From contig FPIT01000003.1 in NCBI GenBank assembly GCA_900119285.1, forward strand, positions 186,001 to 250,000: a stretch of DNA of 64,000 bases, given 5' to 3'. Positions 7,606-17,133 of the stretch are shown here, one piece after another. How positions within the stretch are numbered: the first letter of the stretch is position 1; each line of letters begins with the position of its first letter. A model generated the notes under the pieces. It was given only the letters and a program-made list of their open reading frames with translations, searched no databases and was not told the DNA's origin. A program made the position numbers and the translations under genes. The DNA is from Prevotellaceae bacterium HUN156. Its GTDB lineage: Bacteria > Bacteroidota > Bacteroidia > Bacteroidales > Bacteroidaceae.

Positions 7606-9912
7606 TTATGATTTCTTCTGTTTCTCAATGATAGCCATACACTCGTCGTATTTCAGCTCAGCAGCTTTGGCTTGCATGGCCTTTGGCAGACGATAGTTTT
7701 TGCCATCATAAGCCAGATAGGCACCATAACGACCATTGAGCACCTCCAACTTCTCATCTTCTACGAAAATCTTCATGTGCTTCTGAGTCTCCTGCTGGCG
7801 TTTCTCGTTGATAAGCTTGACAGCCTCCTCGAGGGTGATAGCCATAGGATCAGTACCCTTAGGCAGAGAGGTATATTTCTTCTGATGTAATATGTATGGT
7901 CCGAAGCGACCAGCACCAATGGTTACTGGTGAGCCTTCGAAATCACCGACAGTGCGTGGAAGTTTGAAGAGTTCCAAAGCCTCTTCCAGTGTGATAGACT
8001 CCATACTCTTGTCTGTGGGCAATTGGGCAAACAGTGGCTTCTCGTCATCTTCAGCAGAACCAATCTGTACGACGGGACCAAAACGACCAATCTTCACGAA
8101 TACAGGCTTGCCACTCTTTGGGTCTTTACCCAGTTGGCGCTCTCCGGCCTTACGCTCCTGACGAGCATTCATGGTCTTCTCTACAACTGGTTCAAACTTC
8201 TTATAGAAGCCTTTCAGCATATTGGTCCACTGTTCGTTACCTTCTGCAATCTTATCGAAGTCCTGCTCCACCTTTGCAGTGAAGTTATAGTCCATAATGG
8301 TGGGGAAGTACTTCATCAGGAAGTCATTAACCACCATACCAATATCAGTAGGCAGCAACTTACCCTTATCTGAGCCTGCCATCTCCTTGCGAACCTTCTG
8401 AGTAATGAGCTTGCCCTTCAATGTATCGATGGTATAGGTGCGCTCTTCACCCTTCTTGTCGCCCTTGTGAACATATTCACGCTGCTGGATGGTAGAGATG
8501 GTTGGCGCATAAGTAGAAGGACGGCCAATGCCTAACTCCTCCAGTTTATGTACCAGAGAGGCTTCCGTATAGCGCTGTGGACCTTGGCTGAAACGTTCTG
8601 TTGCCAGAATCTCACGACGAGTAAGCTCCATGCCCTTCTTCAATGGTGGCAAGATGTGGCTCTCTTCGTCCTGATTATCATCATCGTCGTTAGACTCGCG
8701 ATATACCTTGATAAAACCATCGAACTTAACAACCTCACCCTGTGCAACAAACTGCTCGTTGGTACCACTAACAGCAATGTTTACGGTAGTCTTTTCTATT
8801 TCAGCGTCTGCCATCTGACTGGCAATGGTGCGCTTCCAGATAAGATCATAGAGTCGGCGCTCCTGATTAGTACCTTCAATCTCTGAACGCTCCATGTAAG
8901 TAGGACGAATGGCTTCGTGAGCCTCTTGTGCACCCTTTGAGCTTGTATGATATTGGCGTACCTTGCTATATTCCTCACCATAGAGCTTAGTAATCTCTTC
9001 CTTGCTGGCATTGATACACAATCCAGAAAGGTTTACAGAGTCAGTACGCATATAGGTAATCTGTCCGTGTTCATACAGATGCTGTGCCACCATCATGGTC
9101 TGCGATACAGTGAAGCCCAACTTGCGGGCAGCTTCCTGTTGCAGTGTTGAGGTAGTGAAAGGAGGCGCAGGAGTACGCTTCAAAGGCTTCTTGTTGACAG
9201 AATCAACAGTATAGGTGGCATCTACGCATTTCTTCAAGAACTGCTCCACCTCCTCGTGGGTCTTCAGGCGCTGTGCCAATGTAGCCTTAACTTCAGTCTG
9301 TGAACCATCAGGATTGGTGATAGCAAAGATGCCAGCAACGCTATAGTATGCTTCAGTCTGGAAGTTCTGAATCTCGCGCTCGCGCTCAACAATCAGTCGA
9401 ACAGCAACACTCTGTACGCGACCAGCAGACAAAGCGGGCTTCACCTTGCGCCACAATACTGGTGAAAGTTTGAAACCTACCAAGCGGTCGAGCACACGAC
9501 GAGCCTGCTGGGCATTAACCAGATTCATATCCAGATGACGTGGTGTCTCAATAGCTTGCAGAATCGCGGGCTTGGTAATCTCGTGGAAAACGATACGATT
9601 AGTCTTTTCCTCGTCCAATCCCAGCACTTCGCACAAATGCCATGAAATAGCTTCTCCCTCGCGGTCTTCATCGGATGCGAGCCAAACCTTTTCAGCTTTC
9701 TGTGCGTTGGCTTTCAACTCTTTGACGAGCTTTTCTTTCTCTTCTGGTATCTCATATTCTGGTTCAAGTGTACCAGTATCAATACTCATCTCCTTCTTTT
9801 TCAAGTCGCGGATGTGGCCGTAGCTTGACATCACCTTGTAGTCACTGCCCAGGAATTTCTCAATGGTCTTTGCCTTGGCAGGAGACTCTACTATCACTAA
9901 ATTCTTTTGCAT
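7606..9912 (-). CDS. topA: DNA topoisomerase I
   Basis: 768-residue type IA topoisomerase that relaxes negative supercoils. The Toprim domain starts at residue 4 (VIVESPAKAKTIEKFLG), with the DEDREGE metal-binding motif at about 81-87. The active-site tyrosine is Y287 in ITYMRTDSVNLS. The C-terminal third contains several topoisomerase C-terminal repeat units (GRFGPVVQIG, GRFGPYILHQ, GRYGAYLAYD) instead of cysteine zinc fingers. First gene of the minus-strand unit, with a TACTTTTG -7 box at 9941-9948. Confidence 0.97.
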   Translation of the reverse strand: MQKNLVIVESPAKAKTIEKFLGSDYKVMSSYGHIRDLKKKEMSIDTGTLEPEYEIPEEKEKLVKELKANAQKAEKVWLASDEDREGEAISWHLCEVLGLDEEKTNRIVFHEITKPAILQAIETPRHLDMNLVNAQQARRVLDRLVGFKLSPVLWRKVKPALSAGRVQSVAVRLIVEREREIQNFQTEAYYSVAGIFAITNPDGSQTEVKATLAQRLKTHEEVEQFLKKCVDATYTVDSVNKKPLKRTPAPPFTTSTLQQEAARKLGFTVSQTMMVAQHLYEHGQITYMRTDSVNLSGLCINASKEEITKLYGEEYSKVRQYHTSSKGAQEAHEAIRPTYMERSEIEGTNQERRLYDLIWKRTIASQMADAEIEKTTVNIAVSGTNEQFVAQGEVVKFDGFIKVYRESNDDDDNQDEESHILPPLKKGMELTRREILATERFSQGPQRYTEASLVHKLEELGIGRPSTYAPTISTIQQREYVHKGDKKGEERTYTIDTLKGKLITQKVRKEMAGSDKGKLLPTDIGMVVNDFLMKYFPTIMDYNFTAKVEQDFDKIAEGNEQWTNMLKGFYKKFEPVVEKTMNARQERKAGERQLGKDPKSGKPVFVKIGRFGPVVQIGSAEDDEKPLFAQLPTDKSMESITLEEALELFKLPRTVGDFEGSPVTIGAGRFGPYILHQKKYTSLPKGTDPMAITLEEAVKLINEKRQQETQKHMKIFVEDEKLEVLNGRYGAYLAYDGKNYRLPKAMQAKAAELKYDECMAIIEKQKKS

Positions 9913-9940
9913 ATACTCAAAAAAATATTGTTTCGGGCTG

Positions 9941-9948
9941 CAAAAGTA
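9941..9948 (-). promoter_or_regulatory. -7 box for topA (TACTTTTG)
   Basis: Minus-strand TACTTTTG, matching the Bacteroidota TAnnTTTG element, about 29 nt before the topA ATG. Confidence 0.6.
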
Positions 9949-10099
9949 GAGAAAAGTTTTGGTTACACCTTATATATATAGTAGTTTTTTTATTTTCTTA
10001 ACGTTTCAAACGGCCTAAAAAGAAAGATAAAGGATACTCCTTTATAGGTCGATTTGTGAGTTTTTGTGGTAATAATGATGTGAAGATATGTTTTTTTTG

Positions 10100-10107
10100 T
10101 ACCTTTG
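10100..10107 (+). promoter_or_regulatory. -7 box for the esterase gene (TACCTTTG)
   Basis: TACCTTTG follows a run of eight T residues and lies 22 nt before the ATG at 10130. No convincing -33 TTTG at the expected distance. Confidence 0.6.
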
Positions 10108-10129
10108 CAAGCAATAAAAACGAATAATT

Positions 10130-10945
10130 ATGAGAAAATGCTTGTTTTGGCTTATGCTATTAGCAGTGTCACAGGTCTTCGCACAGAAGCCTATTGAGAT
10201 GAATCTATGGCCAAACGGTCCGCATACCAGCAATGGAGACCCAAAGGATATGGCAAAGATTTGGGTGTATCTGCCTGACGAGAAGATAGCAACAGGACGC
10301 GCTGTTGTCTGCTGTCCTGGTGGTGGCTATAGTGGTTTGGCAATGGATCACGAAGGACATCAGTGGGCTCCTTTCTTCAATGGTCAGGGTGTTGCCCTTA
10401 TTGTATTGAAGTATCGTATGCCTCATGGTGTATGGCAGGTGCCTTCTGAAGATGCAGAAGAGGCGATACGCATTGTGCGTCATCATGCTAAGAAGTGGCA
10501 CATCAATACGAAAGATGTGGGTATCATGGGATTCTCTGCTGGTGGTCACTTGGCATCAACTGTTGCCACTCATGCCTCTGGCGATGCTGCTCCCAACTTC
10601 CAGATACTTTTCTATCCTGTGATTTCTATGGAGCAGGGTACTACCCACCAAGGCTCAAGAGAAAACCTGTTAGGAAAGAAGCCCAAACGCAAGTTAGTTA
10701 ATGAGTACTGTAATGAACAACATGTTGGTCGTCACACTCCACGAGCTTTCTTGGTATTGGCTCATGACGATGATGTGGTACCACCCACCAACAGTCTCAA
10801 CTATTATGAAGAATTGTATGCCAATAAGGTGCCTGCATCTATGCATATCTATCCCACTGGAGGTCATGGATTTGGCATCAGTCAATCGTTCGCATACCAT
10901 CTAGAAATGATGCTCGAACTGAAGGCTTGGCTACACAGTTTCTAA
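10130..10945 (+). CDS. Secreted alpha/beta-hydrolase, acetylesterase/feruloyl-esterase-like
   Basis: 271 residues with an N-terminal signal peptide (about 1-19, ending VFAQ). The fold is alpha/beta hydrolase: oxyanion strand CCPGGGY at 61-67, nucleophile S136 in GFSAGGH, acid Asp in HDDDVVPP (about 213-215) and H246 in GGHGFG. Proteins of this kind are often listed as 1,4-beta-xylanase or BD-FAE-like esterases; the triad supports esterase rather than glycosidase activity, probably deacetylation of plant oligosaccharides in the periplasm. It is followed after 24 bp by a flippase gene with no obvious functional link. Substrate uncertain. Confidence 0.85.
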   Translation: MRKCLFWLMLLAVSQVFAQKPIEMNLWPNGPHTSNGDPKDMAKIWVYLPDEKIATGRAVVCCPGGGYSGLAMDHEGHQWAPFFNGQGVALIVLKYRMPHGVWQVPSEDAEEAIRIVRHHAKKWHINTKDVGIMGFSAGGHLASTVATHASGDAAPNFQILFYPVISMEQGTTHQGSRENLLGKKPKRKLVNEYCNEQHVGRHTPRAFLVLAHDDDVVPPTNSLNYYEELYANKVPASMHIYPTGGHGFGISQSFAYHLEMMLELKAWLHSF

Positions 10946-10969
10946 TATACATAAGAATATCTTGCAATT

Positions 10970-12415
10970 ATGGCAAATATGAAATCCTTGGCCAAAGATA
11001 CGGCCATCTATGGACTGTCAAGTATTGTTGGCAGATTCCTTAACTACCTCTTAGTACCTCTCTACACCTACTATATGCCGCACGAAACGGGCGACTACGG
11101 CATCAGTACCAATGTCTATGCTTATGTGGCATTGATACTGGTAATACTTACTTTTGGCATGGAGACTTCGCTGTTCCGCTTTGCCAACGACGAGAGAAAT
11201 AAGCCCGATACGGTATTCTCTACGGCAATGGCTGTGGTAGGTACGTTGACTGCAGTATTCTTGCTGTTGCTTTTCGGACTGATTACCCCGATTAGCAATA
11301 CCCTCGGCTATGCTGCCCATCCTGACTATCTGCTGATGATGGGTGTAGTGGTAGCCCTCGACGCCCTGCAGGCTATTCCCTTCAGTTACTTGCGTTATCA
11401 GAAGCGAGCCCTGCGCTTTGCTTCGCTGAAGATACTGTTTATCATCTTCAACATTGGCTTGAACGTACTTTACTTTGTATGGTTGGGCAAGACATCAGTA
11501 TTCTATGTCTTCTTCATCAACCTGCTATGTACAGCATTCGTCACACTGTTCTTCATTCCCGACCTGTTTAAGATACAGTGGAAGTTTGATGGAAAACTAT
11601 TGCGCCAGATGTTCAGCTACTCATGGCCTATCCTCATTCTGGGTATTGCTGGTATTCTGAATCAGGTAGCTGATAAGATTCTCTTTCCGTTGGTCTATCC
11701 CGACGAGGAGAAGGCAAATATCTTGTTGGGCGACTATGGCTCTTGTGTGAAGATAGCTATGATTATGGCGATGATAACAATGGCCTTCCGCTATGCTTAC
11801 GAGCCTATCGTCTTCGCTAAGTCGAAGGATGCCGACAAGACGGAGTACTATGCCACAGCTATGAAGTATTTCCTCATCTTTACGCTGCTGGCTTACCTTT
11901 GTGTAGTAGGATGGATGCCACTCCTGCAATATATCTTAGGTTCTAACTATCGTGAGGGCTTGGGTGTAGTGCCTATCGTCATGGCTGCAGAGATTATGAT
12001 GGGTATCTACTTCAACCTATCGTTCTGGTATAAACTGATTGACAAGACCATCTATGGTGCATGGTTCTCGCTGGCAGGCTGTTCAGTACTCCTTGCTGTC
12101 AACATCATCTTCATCCCAGAATATGGCTATTGGGCTTGTGCATGGGGTGGTGTCGCAGGTTATGGTACAGCGATGGTGCTGAGCTATATCGTTGGTCAGA
12201 AGAAGAATCCTATTCCTTATCCTATGAAGGATATTGCCATCTATGTGGCGATAACAGGACTGTTCTTCTGCTTGATGCAGGTAGCCAACGAATGGCATAT
12301 TGTAGCAAAGTTGGCTTTCAATACCCTGCTGATTTTACTCTTTGTGGCACACATTATTTATCACGACCTGCCACTGGGTAATCTTCCTGTGATTGGAAAA
12401 TATTTTAGAAAATAA
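10970..12415 (+). CDS. Polysaccharide flippase (MOP/Wzx-like)
   Basis: 481-residue integral membrane protein with about 12-14 hydrophobic segments spread over its whole length, starting with the LAKDTAIYGLSSIVGRFLNYLLVPLY segment (residues about 6-31) characteristic of Wzx/MOP-type flippases. It would move lipid-linked oligosaccharides across the inner membrane. It is a singleton rather than part of a capsule cluster: the neighbours are an esterase and an S46 peptidase. A role in O-antigen, capsule or glycoprotein-glycan export is possible. Confidence 0.85.
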   Translation: MANMKSLAKDTAIYGLSSIVGRFLNYLLVPLYTYYMPHETGDYGISTNVYAYVALILVILTFGMETSLFRFANDERNKPDTVFSTAMAVVGTLTAVFLLLLFGLITPISNTLGYAAHPDYLLMMGVVVALDALQAIPFSYLRYQKRALRFASLKILFIIFNIGLNVLYFVWLGKTSVFYVFFINLLCTAFVTLFFIPDLFKIQWKFDGKLLRQMFSYSWPILILGIAGILNQVADKILFPLVYPDEEKANILLGDYGSCVKIAMIMAMITMAFRYAYEPIVFAKSKDADKTEYYATAMKYFLIFTLLAYLCVVGWMPLLQYILGSNYREGLGVVPIVMAAEIMMGIYFNLSFWYKLIDKTIYGAWFSLAGCSVLLAVNIIFIPEYGYWACAWGGVAGYGTAMVLSYIVGQKKNPIPYPMKDIAIYVAITGLFFCLMQVANEWHIVAKLAFNTLLILLFVAHIIYHDLPLGNLPVIGKYFRK

Positions 12416-12440
12416 ATATCAAGTGAATTAAAACATTGCA

Positions 12441-14552
12441 ATGAAAAAATTTATTTTATCCCTGATGTGTCTTTGCACCCTGGGTGCTCATGCCGATGAG
12501 GGTATGTGGACACTTTACAACCTTCCGACAGCCATCTATGAGCAGATGAAGCAGTATGGCTTCCAGCTGCCTATGGAGCAGTTGTATCAGAGTGACAACG
12601 CTGTCAAGAATGCAGTCATCAACTTCGGTGGCTATTGCTCTGGTGTAGTAGTATCTCCTAATGGTCTCGTATTCACCAACCACCACTGTGGTTTCGATGC
12701 CATCCGTCGTCACTCTACTGTAGAGCACGACTATATGCTCAATGGTTTTGTTGCCAACAGCTATGAGGAAGAACTTCCCAACGAAGACCTCTTCGTAAGC
12801 TTCATGGTTGAGCAGAAAGACGTTACCGACAAGATTGTTCCTAATCTCAAGGGTATGAGCCGCGAGCGTCAGGCAATATATGTTGACTCTTTGGAGAATG
12901 CTTGGCAGAAAGAAGTACGCCAGCAGGACTCTACCCTGCGTGTAGAGGTGCTGCCATTCTATGAGGGCAACAAGTATTATATGACAACTTATCGCGACTT
13001 CGAGGACGTTCGTTTGGTATTCACCGTTCCTAAGTCAATGGGTAAGTATGGTGGTGAGACCGACAACTGGATGTGGCCACGTCAGACATGCGACTACTCT
13101 GTATTCCGCATCTATGCTGACCCCAAGACCAATGGTCCTGCCAAGTATTCTAAGGATAATGTTCCTTATCATCCTGCTTCATGGGCTCCCGTATCTCTGC
13201 AGGGCTACAAGCCTGGCGACTTTGCTATGATTCTGGGTTATCCCGGTAGTACCAGCCGTTACCTGTCAAGCTATGGTATTCAGGAGCGTCGCGACGCTAT
13301 GAACAAGTCAATGATTCAGGTACGTGGCGTGAAGCAAGAGATTATGTGGCGCCGCATGCAGAGTGCAGAGGCTATCCGTATCCAGTATGAGTCTAAGTAT
13401 GCACATTCTAGCAATTACTGGAAGAACTCTATTGGTATGAACAAGTGTATCGACTCTATCGGACTGATTCAGCAGAAGCGTGAGTTTGAGAATCGTCTGC
13501 GTCAGTGGCAGGATTCTACAGGTTATCTGAAGGGACAGCTCGACTTCGACAAGTTGGCACAGTTCTATCAGAAGCGTTTTGATGCTGTTCGTGCCCTCTA
13601 TTACTATAATGATACATGGGGACGCGAGAGTGACGAACTCACACGCCGTGCCCGCTTGGTACATAGCGGTATCGAGGTAAAGGGTCCTCAGGACAAGAAG
13701 AGCAAGCAGTATGTAGAGTTCAAGGACAACAGCAAAGACTGGGATCAGGAGACGGACCGCGAGTTGCTGGCTGCCCTCATCAAGAACTATCGCAACCATA
13801 TTGATAAGAAGTATCACCTCGACATCTATAAGACTGTTGACAGCCAGTTCAAGGGCGACTATCGCGCTTATGTAGATTATGTCTATGACAAGTCTCTGCT
13901 GATGAAGAGCGGTAAGAAGATTTATATCAACAAGAAGTCATTCGACCAGGATCCTGGTGTTATCTATGGTCAGAACCTCATCGAACTGCGTGCTGCTCTT
14001 CGTGCCGACCTCATAGGTGTTGCCGACAGCATTGCTCAGCAGGAGCAGTGGCTCTGCGCTGCCAAGCTGCGTATGGAGCAGGATCTGCCCAACTACTCTG
14101 ATGCCAACTTCACCATGCGTATGACCTATGGTCAGGTAGGCGAATATCAGCTGGCAGGTAAGCCTTCTGGCTACTATACTACCGCACGCAGCCTTTGGGA
14201 CAAGATGCAGCAGGCTGACTCTAACGTAGAGTACTTTGCTGAGCCTGTTATGCACGAGTTGCTATCTTCTAAGGATTTCGGTCGTTATGCTGATAAGGAG
14301 ACTGGCACTATGCAGCTCTGCTTCCTCTCTAACAACGATATCACTGGTGGTAACAGTGGCTCACCTATCTTCAATGGTAAGGGCGAACTCCTTGGTCTTG
14401 CCTTCGATGGCAACTGGGACTCACTGAGCTCTGATATCTTCTTCGATCGCCAGCTGGCTCGTACCATCAATGTTGACGTGCGTTATATGCTCTTCATGAT
14501 GGACCGTTGGGGACATGCAGACCGTCTGCTCAAGGAAATCAATGCGAAGTAA
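12441..14552 (+). CDS. S46 family dipeptidyl-peptidase, DPP7-like
   Basis: 703-residue periplasmic serine peptidase with a signal peptide (about 1-18). The chymotrypsin-type triad is visible: histidine in FTNHHCG (81-82), aspartate in the NWMWPRQTCDYSVFR region and S639 in GGNSGSP. In the two characterised S46 enzymes the residue 18 positions after the Ser sets specificity: Arg in DPP11 (Asp/Glu at P1) and Gly in DPP7 (hydrophobic P1). Here it is Gly657 in AFDGNW, which points to DPP7-type specificity (recalled from the family, not computed). Such enzymes release dipeptides for asaccharolytic nutrition. 25 bp after the flippase. Confidence 0.93.
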   Translation: MKKFILSLMCLCTLGAHADEGMWTLYNLPTAIYEQMKQYGFQLPMEQLYQSDNAVKNAVINFGGYCSGVVVSPNGLVFTNHHCGFDAIRRHSTVEHDYMLNGFVANSYEEELPNEDLFVSFMVEQKDVTDKIVPNLKGMSRERQAIYVDSLENAWQKEVRQQDSTLRVEVLPFYEGNKYYMTTYRDFEDVRLVFTVPKSMGKYGGETDNWMWPRQTCDYSVFRIYADPKTNGPAKYSKDNVPYHPASWAPVSLQGYKPGDFAMILGYPGSTSRYLSSYGIQERRDAMNKSMIQVRGVKQEIMWRRMQSAEAIRIQYESKYAHSSNYWKNSIGMNKCIDSIGLIQQKREFENRLRQWQDSTGYLKGQLDFDKLAQFYQKRFDAVRALYYYNDTWGRESDELTRRARLVHSGIEVKGPQDKKSKQYVEFKDNSKDWDQETDRELLAALIKNYRNHIDKKYHLDIYKTVDSQFKGDYRAYVDYVYDKSLLMKSGKKIYINKKSFDQDPGVIYGQNLIELRAALRADLIGVADSIAQQEQWLCAAKLRMEQDLPNYSDANFTMRMTYGQVGEYQLAGKPSGYYTTARSLWDKMQQADSNVEYFAEPVMHELLSSKDFGRYADKETGTMQLCFLSNNDITGGNSGSPIFNGKGELLGLAFDGNWDSLSSDIFFDRQLARTINVDVRYMLFMMDRWGHADRLLKEINAK

Positions 14553-14580
14553 TTGACACTTCAACGATAACAAAAGAAAA

Positions 14581-14614
14581 GCCTCCTGCTATCATGCGGG
14601 AGGCTTCTTCTTTT
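14581..14614. terminator. Bidirectional terminator between the S46 peptidase and DEAD helicase genes
   Basis: Stem GCCTCCTGC / GCGGGAGGC (one G-T pair) with a 6-nt loop, A-rich upstream and T-rich downstream, between convergent genes. Confidence 0.85.
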
Positions 14615-14626
14615 TATGTCATTCTC

Positions 14627-16492
14627 TTATTTCTTCTTACGAGGCTTGCGGATGGCCCATCCTTCTTCTGAGAAGTCAGGTATTTCGCCTTTGAGCTTCA
14701 TGCTCTTGGGATTCATAAACTGCATCCACTCTTCCTTCTTGTAGGTCTTGCTAGATTTGCTAGAAGAGCTAGATTCTTTAGGCTCTCTAGTCTTTCTAGA
14801 TGGGCTGGCCTTTCTAGAATCTCTAGATGAACTGGACTTTCTAGAATCTCTAGACATTCCACCCTCTGCAGCATCATTACAGCGTACCTCGCGCTTCTTA
14901 TACATTTGTCCATTGACGTATTTCATTACGCGCTCGGCATCCTCCTCAGGCACCTCGAAATACGACATGGTGGTAAGCAAGTCGATATGTCCTACGCTCA
15001 CGTGCCCGCGTACATTCTTATTCAAGAACTGCATCAGCTCGCCAGGATAGAATCCGTCTTTCTTACCGAGGTTGATAAACAGCTTCTTGTAGCCCTCAGA
15101 GGTAGGTGTAGCCTTCTTCTTGCCACTTCTCTCCTTACTTCTTCCCTCCTTCTCTCCTCTACTGCTAACTACTCCAATCTCGGGAGCATCAGCATAGTAA
15201 GCCAAGAACTTACCAAACTCCATAGAGACAATCTTCTTGATAAGGTCGTCCTTGTCGATATACTCAAAGTAGCGACTAATGTCCTGCATAAACGGACCAA
15301 TCTGATCCTCATCAACATCGGCCTTTACTATCTGGTCCATCACCTTATAGAGCTGCTTCTTGCAAATCTCCTCGGGTGAAGGTATCACACCCTTTTCAAA
15401 CTCCTTGCCAATAACCTTCTCGATATTGCGAATCTTAAACTTCTCACGACTGTGGACAATACAGATGCTGGTACCCTTCTTTCCGGCACGACCTGTACGG
15501 CCTGAGCGGTGAGTATAGTTTTCGATATCGTCGGGCAATCCGTAGTTGATAACATGCGTCAGGTCGTCAACATCCAATCCACGAGCAGCCACATCAGTAG
15601 CTACCAGCAGTTGTACGGTATGCTGACGGAACTTCTGCATCGTCAGGTCACGCTGCTGCTGACTCAGGTCGCCATGCAGTGACTCAGCATTATAGCCATC
15701 CTTAATCAGCTTATCAGCCACCTCCTGTGTCTCCATCTTCGTACGACAGAAGATGATAGCAAAGATGCGAGGATAGAAGTCTACGATACGCTTCAGTGCC
15801 AAGTACTTATCCTTAGCATTCACCATATAGTAGATATGGTTCACGTGCTCAGCACCCTCATTGCGCGAGCCCACCACAATCTCTTTATAGTCGTGCAGGT
15901 AGCCCTTGGCTATGCGCTCTATCTCTTTACTCATCGTTGCCGAGAAGAGCAGCGTATTACGGTCTTCGGGAATACCCTCCAGAATCGTATTGATGCTCTC
16001 TGTAAAGCCCATGTTCAACATCTCATCGGCCTCGTCCAGCACCACGTTATATACGTTATCCAACTGCGCTACGCCACGGTTCATCAAGTCAATCAGTCGT
16101 CCGGGTGTTGCTACGATAATCTGCACACCCTTGCGCAGTGCACGAATCTGCTGTTCGATAGATGCACCACCATAAACGGCCTCGATATGGATGTCATCCA
16201 TGTATTTCGAGAAGTCGCGCAAATCATCTGCAATCTGCAGACAGAGTTCGCGAGTAGGCGACAAGATGAGTGCCTGCGTCTCCTTTCTTGTCACATCAAT
16301 ACGTTGCAATACAGGAATACCAAATGCCGCCGTCTTACCTGTACCCGTTTGGGCCAGTGCAATCACGTCGTTCTGATTTCCTAATAAGTAGGGTATTACC
16401 TCCTCCTGTACAGGCATGGGCTGTACAAAACCCATTTCCTCAATGGCTCTGCGAATCCCTTCGCTGACACCAAGTTCTTCAAATGTCTTCAA
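14627..16492 (-). CDS. DEAD-box ATP-dependent RNA helicase with DbpA-type RNA-binding domain
   Basis: 621 residues. RecA-like domain 1 has the Q motif, AQTGTGKTAAFG (about 46-57), PTRELCLQI, VLDEADEML and SAT; domain 2 has HRSGRTGRAGKKG. A DbpA/CsdA-type RNA-binding domain follows (about 465-540: LFINLGKKDGFYPGELMQFLNKNVRG). The C-terminal tail is Ser/Arg/Lys-rich and low complexity. It probably acts in ribosome assembly or cold-adapted RNA remodelling; it is of CsdA/DeaD type, but I do not assign a symbol. The DNA for the tail has nine CTAG tetramers in about 107 bp, encoding repeated Ser-Arg as TCT-AGA, with the rarely used AGA codon. Confidence 0.95.
   Translation of the reverse strand: MKTFEELGVSEGIRRAIEEMGFVQPMPVQEEVIPYLLGNQNDVIALAQTGTGKTAAFGIPVLQRIDVTRKETQALILSPTRELCLQIADDLRDFSKYMDDIHIEAVYGGASIEQQIRALRKGVQIIVATPGRLIDLMNRGVAQLDNVYNVVLDEADEMLNMGFTESINTILEGIPEDRNTLLFSATMSKEIERIAKGYLHDYKEIVVGSRNEGAEHVNHIYYMVNAKDKYLALKRIVDFYPRIFAIIFCRTKMETQEVADKLIKDGYNAESLHGDLSQQQRDLTMQKFRQHTVQLLVATDVAARGLDVDDLTHVINYGLPDDIENYTHRSGRTGRAGKKGTSICIVHSREKFKIRNIEKVIGKEFEKGVIPSPEEICKKQLYKVMDQIVKADVDEDQIGPFMQDISRYFEYIDKDDLIKKIVSMEFGKFLAYYADAPEIGVVSSRGEKEGRSKERSGKKKATPTSEGYKKLFINLGKKDGFYPGELMQFLNKNVRGHVSVGHIDLLTTMSYFEVPEEDAERVMKYVNGQMYKKREVRCNDAAEGGMSRDSRKSSSSRDSRKASPSRKTREPKESSSSSKSSKTYKKEEWMQFMNPKSMKLKGEIPDFSEEGWAIRKPRKKK
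14749..14855. repeat. CTAG-rich low-complexity segment within the helicase tail
   Basis: Nine CTAG tetramers in about 107 bp, including two exact copies of ttctagaatctctaga 33 bp apart. On the minus strand it encodes the SRDSRK-type tail. It looks like slipped-strand expansion of a short Ser-Arg unit. Confidence 0.8.
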
Positions 16493-16516
16493 ATCAATAA
16501 TTTTCTAATTCGGCTG

Positions 16517-16545
16517 CAAAGTTACAACATTTTTTCGTAACTTTG
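16517..16545. promoter_or_regulatory. Compact divergent promoter, DEAD helicase / LOG protein
   Basis: Minus-strand TAACTTTG at 16517-16524 and plus-strand TAACTTTG at 16538-16545, inside a gap of only 61 bp between the two start codons. The plus-strand box ends 8 nt before the LOG ATG, so that mRNA would be almost leaderless. The two promoters must overlap in their -33 regions. Confidence 0.75.
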
Positions 16546-16553
16546 CCAACATT

Positions 16554-17093
16554 ATGAAGATAAGTGTATTTTGTTCTGCAAATAATACGATAGATCAAGC
16601 GTACTTTCAGGCAACGGAAGAGCTGGGCAGATGGATTGCCGAGAACGGTCATGAACTGGTTTTTGGAGGCGTCAACCAAGGACTGATGGAGTGCGTGGCA
16701 AAGGCTGCAAAGGCTGCTGGCGGTCATACCATTGGCGTTGTTCCCAGCATCGTGGAGGAGACTGGTCGCACCTCTGCATACAACGATGAAGTGGTTACTT
16801 GCAACAATCTCAGCGAGCGCAAGCAGCTGATGCTTGACATGAGCGACATCTTCATTGCCTTGCCTGGTGGCATAGGCACGCTCGACGAGATTTTCACCAT
16901 AGCAGCCTCTCGCACCATTGGCTATCACCATAAGCAAGTGATTCTCTACAACATTCGTGGCTTCTGGGATAATACCATCGCTATGCTCGACGATATGCAG
17001 CAGCGTGGCATGATTCGTGGTCAGTGGCGCAACTACATTGGTGTAGCAAGTAGTATTGCAGAATTAGAAGAACTGCTCGCAGATTCTATTTAG
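16554..17093 (+). CDS. LOG family Rossmann-fold protein (TIGR00730)
   Basis: 179 residues, the usual length. Shows the N-terminal nucleotide-fold strand (ISVFCSAN), the GGVNQGLME loop and the LOG signature PGGIGTLDEIF (about 105-115). Family members hydrolyse nucleoside 5'-monophosphates at the N-glycosidic bond (LOG phosphoribohydrolase) and were long misannotated as lysine decarboxylases. Cytoplasmic. Its -7 box ends 8 nt before the ATG. Confidence 0.92.
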   Translation: MKISVFCSANNTIDQAYFQATEELGRWIAENGHELVFGGVNQGLMECVAKAAKAAGGHTIGVVPSIVEETGRTSAYNDEVVTCNNLSERKQLMLDMSDIFIALPGGIGTLDEIFTIAASRTIGYHHKQVILYNIRGFWDNTIAMLDDMQQRGMIRGQWRNYIGVASSIAELEELLADSI

Positions 17094-17133
17094 GAATCAA
17101 CAATCAAAATCTGGAATATATTTCTTTCCTCAA

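Noticed and set aside
14749..14855. Frameshift or pseudogene in the helicase tail
   Set aside because: The frame stays open through the CTAG-rich segment to a conserved-looking C-terminal end; it is a low-complexity tail.
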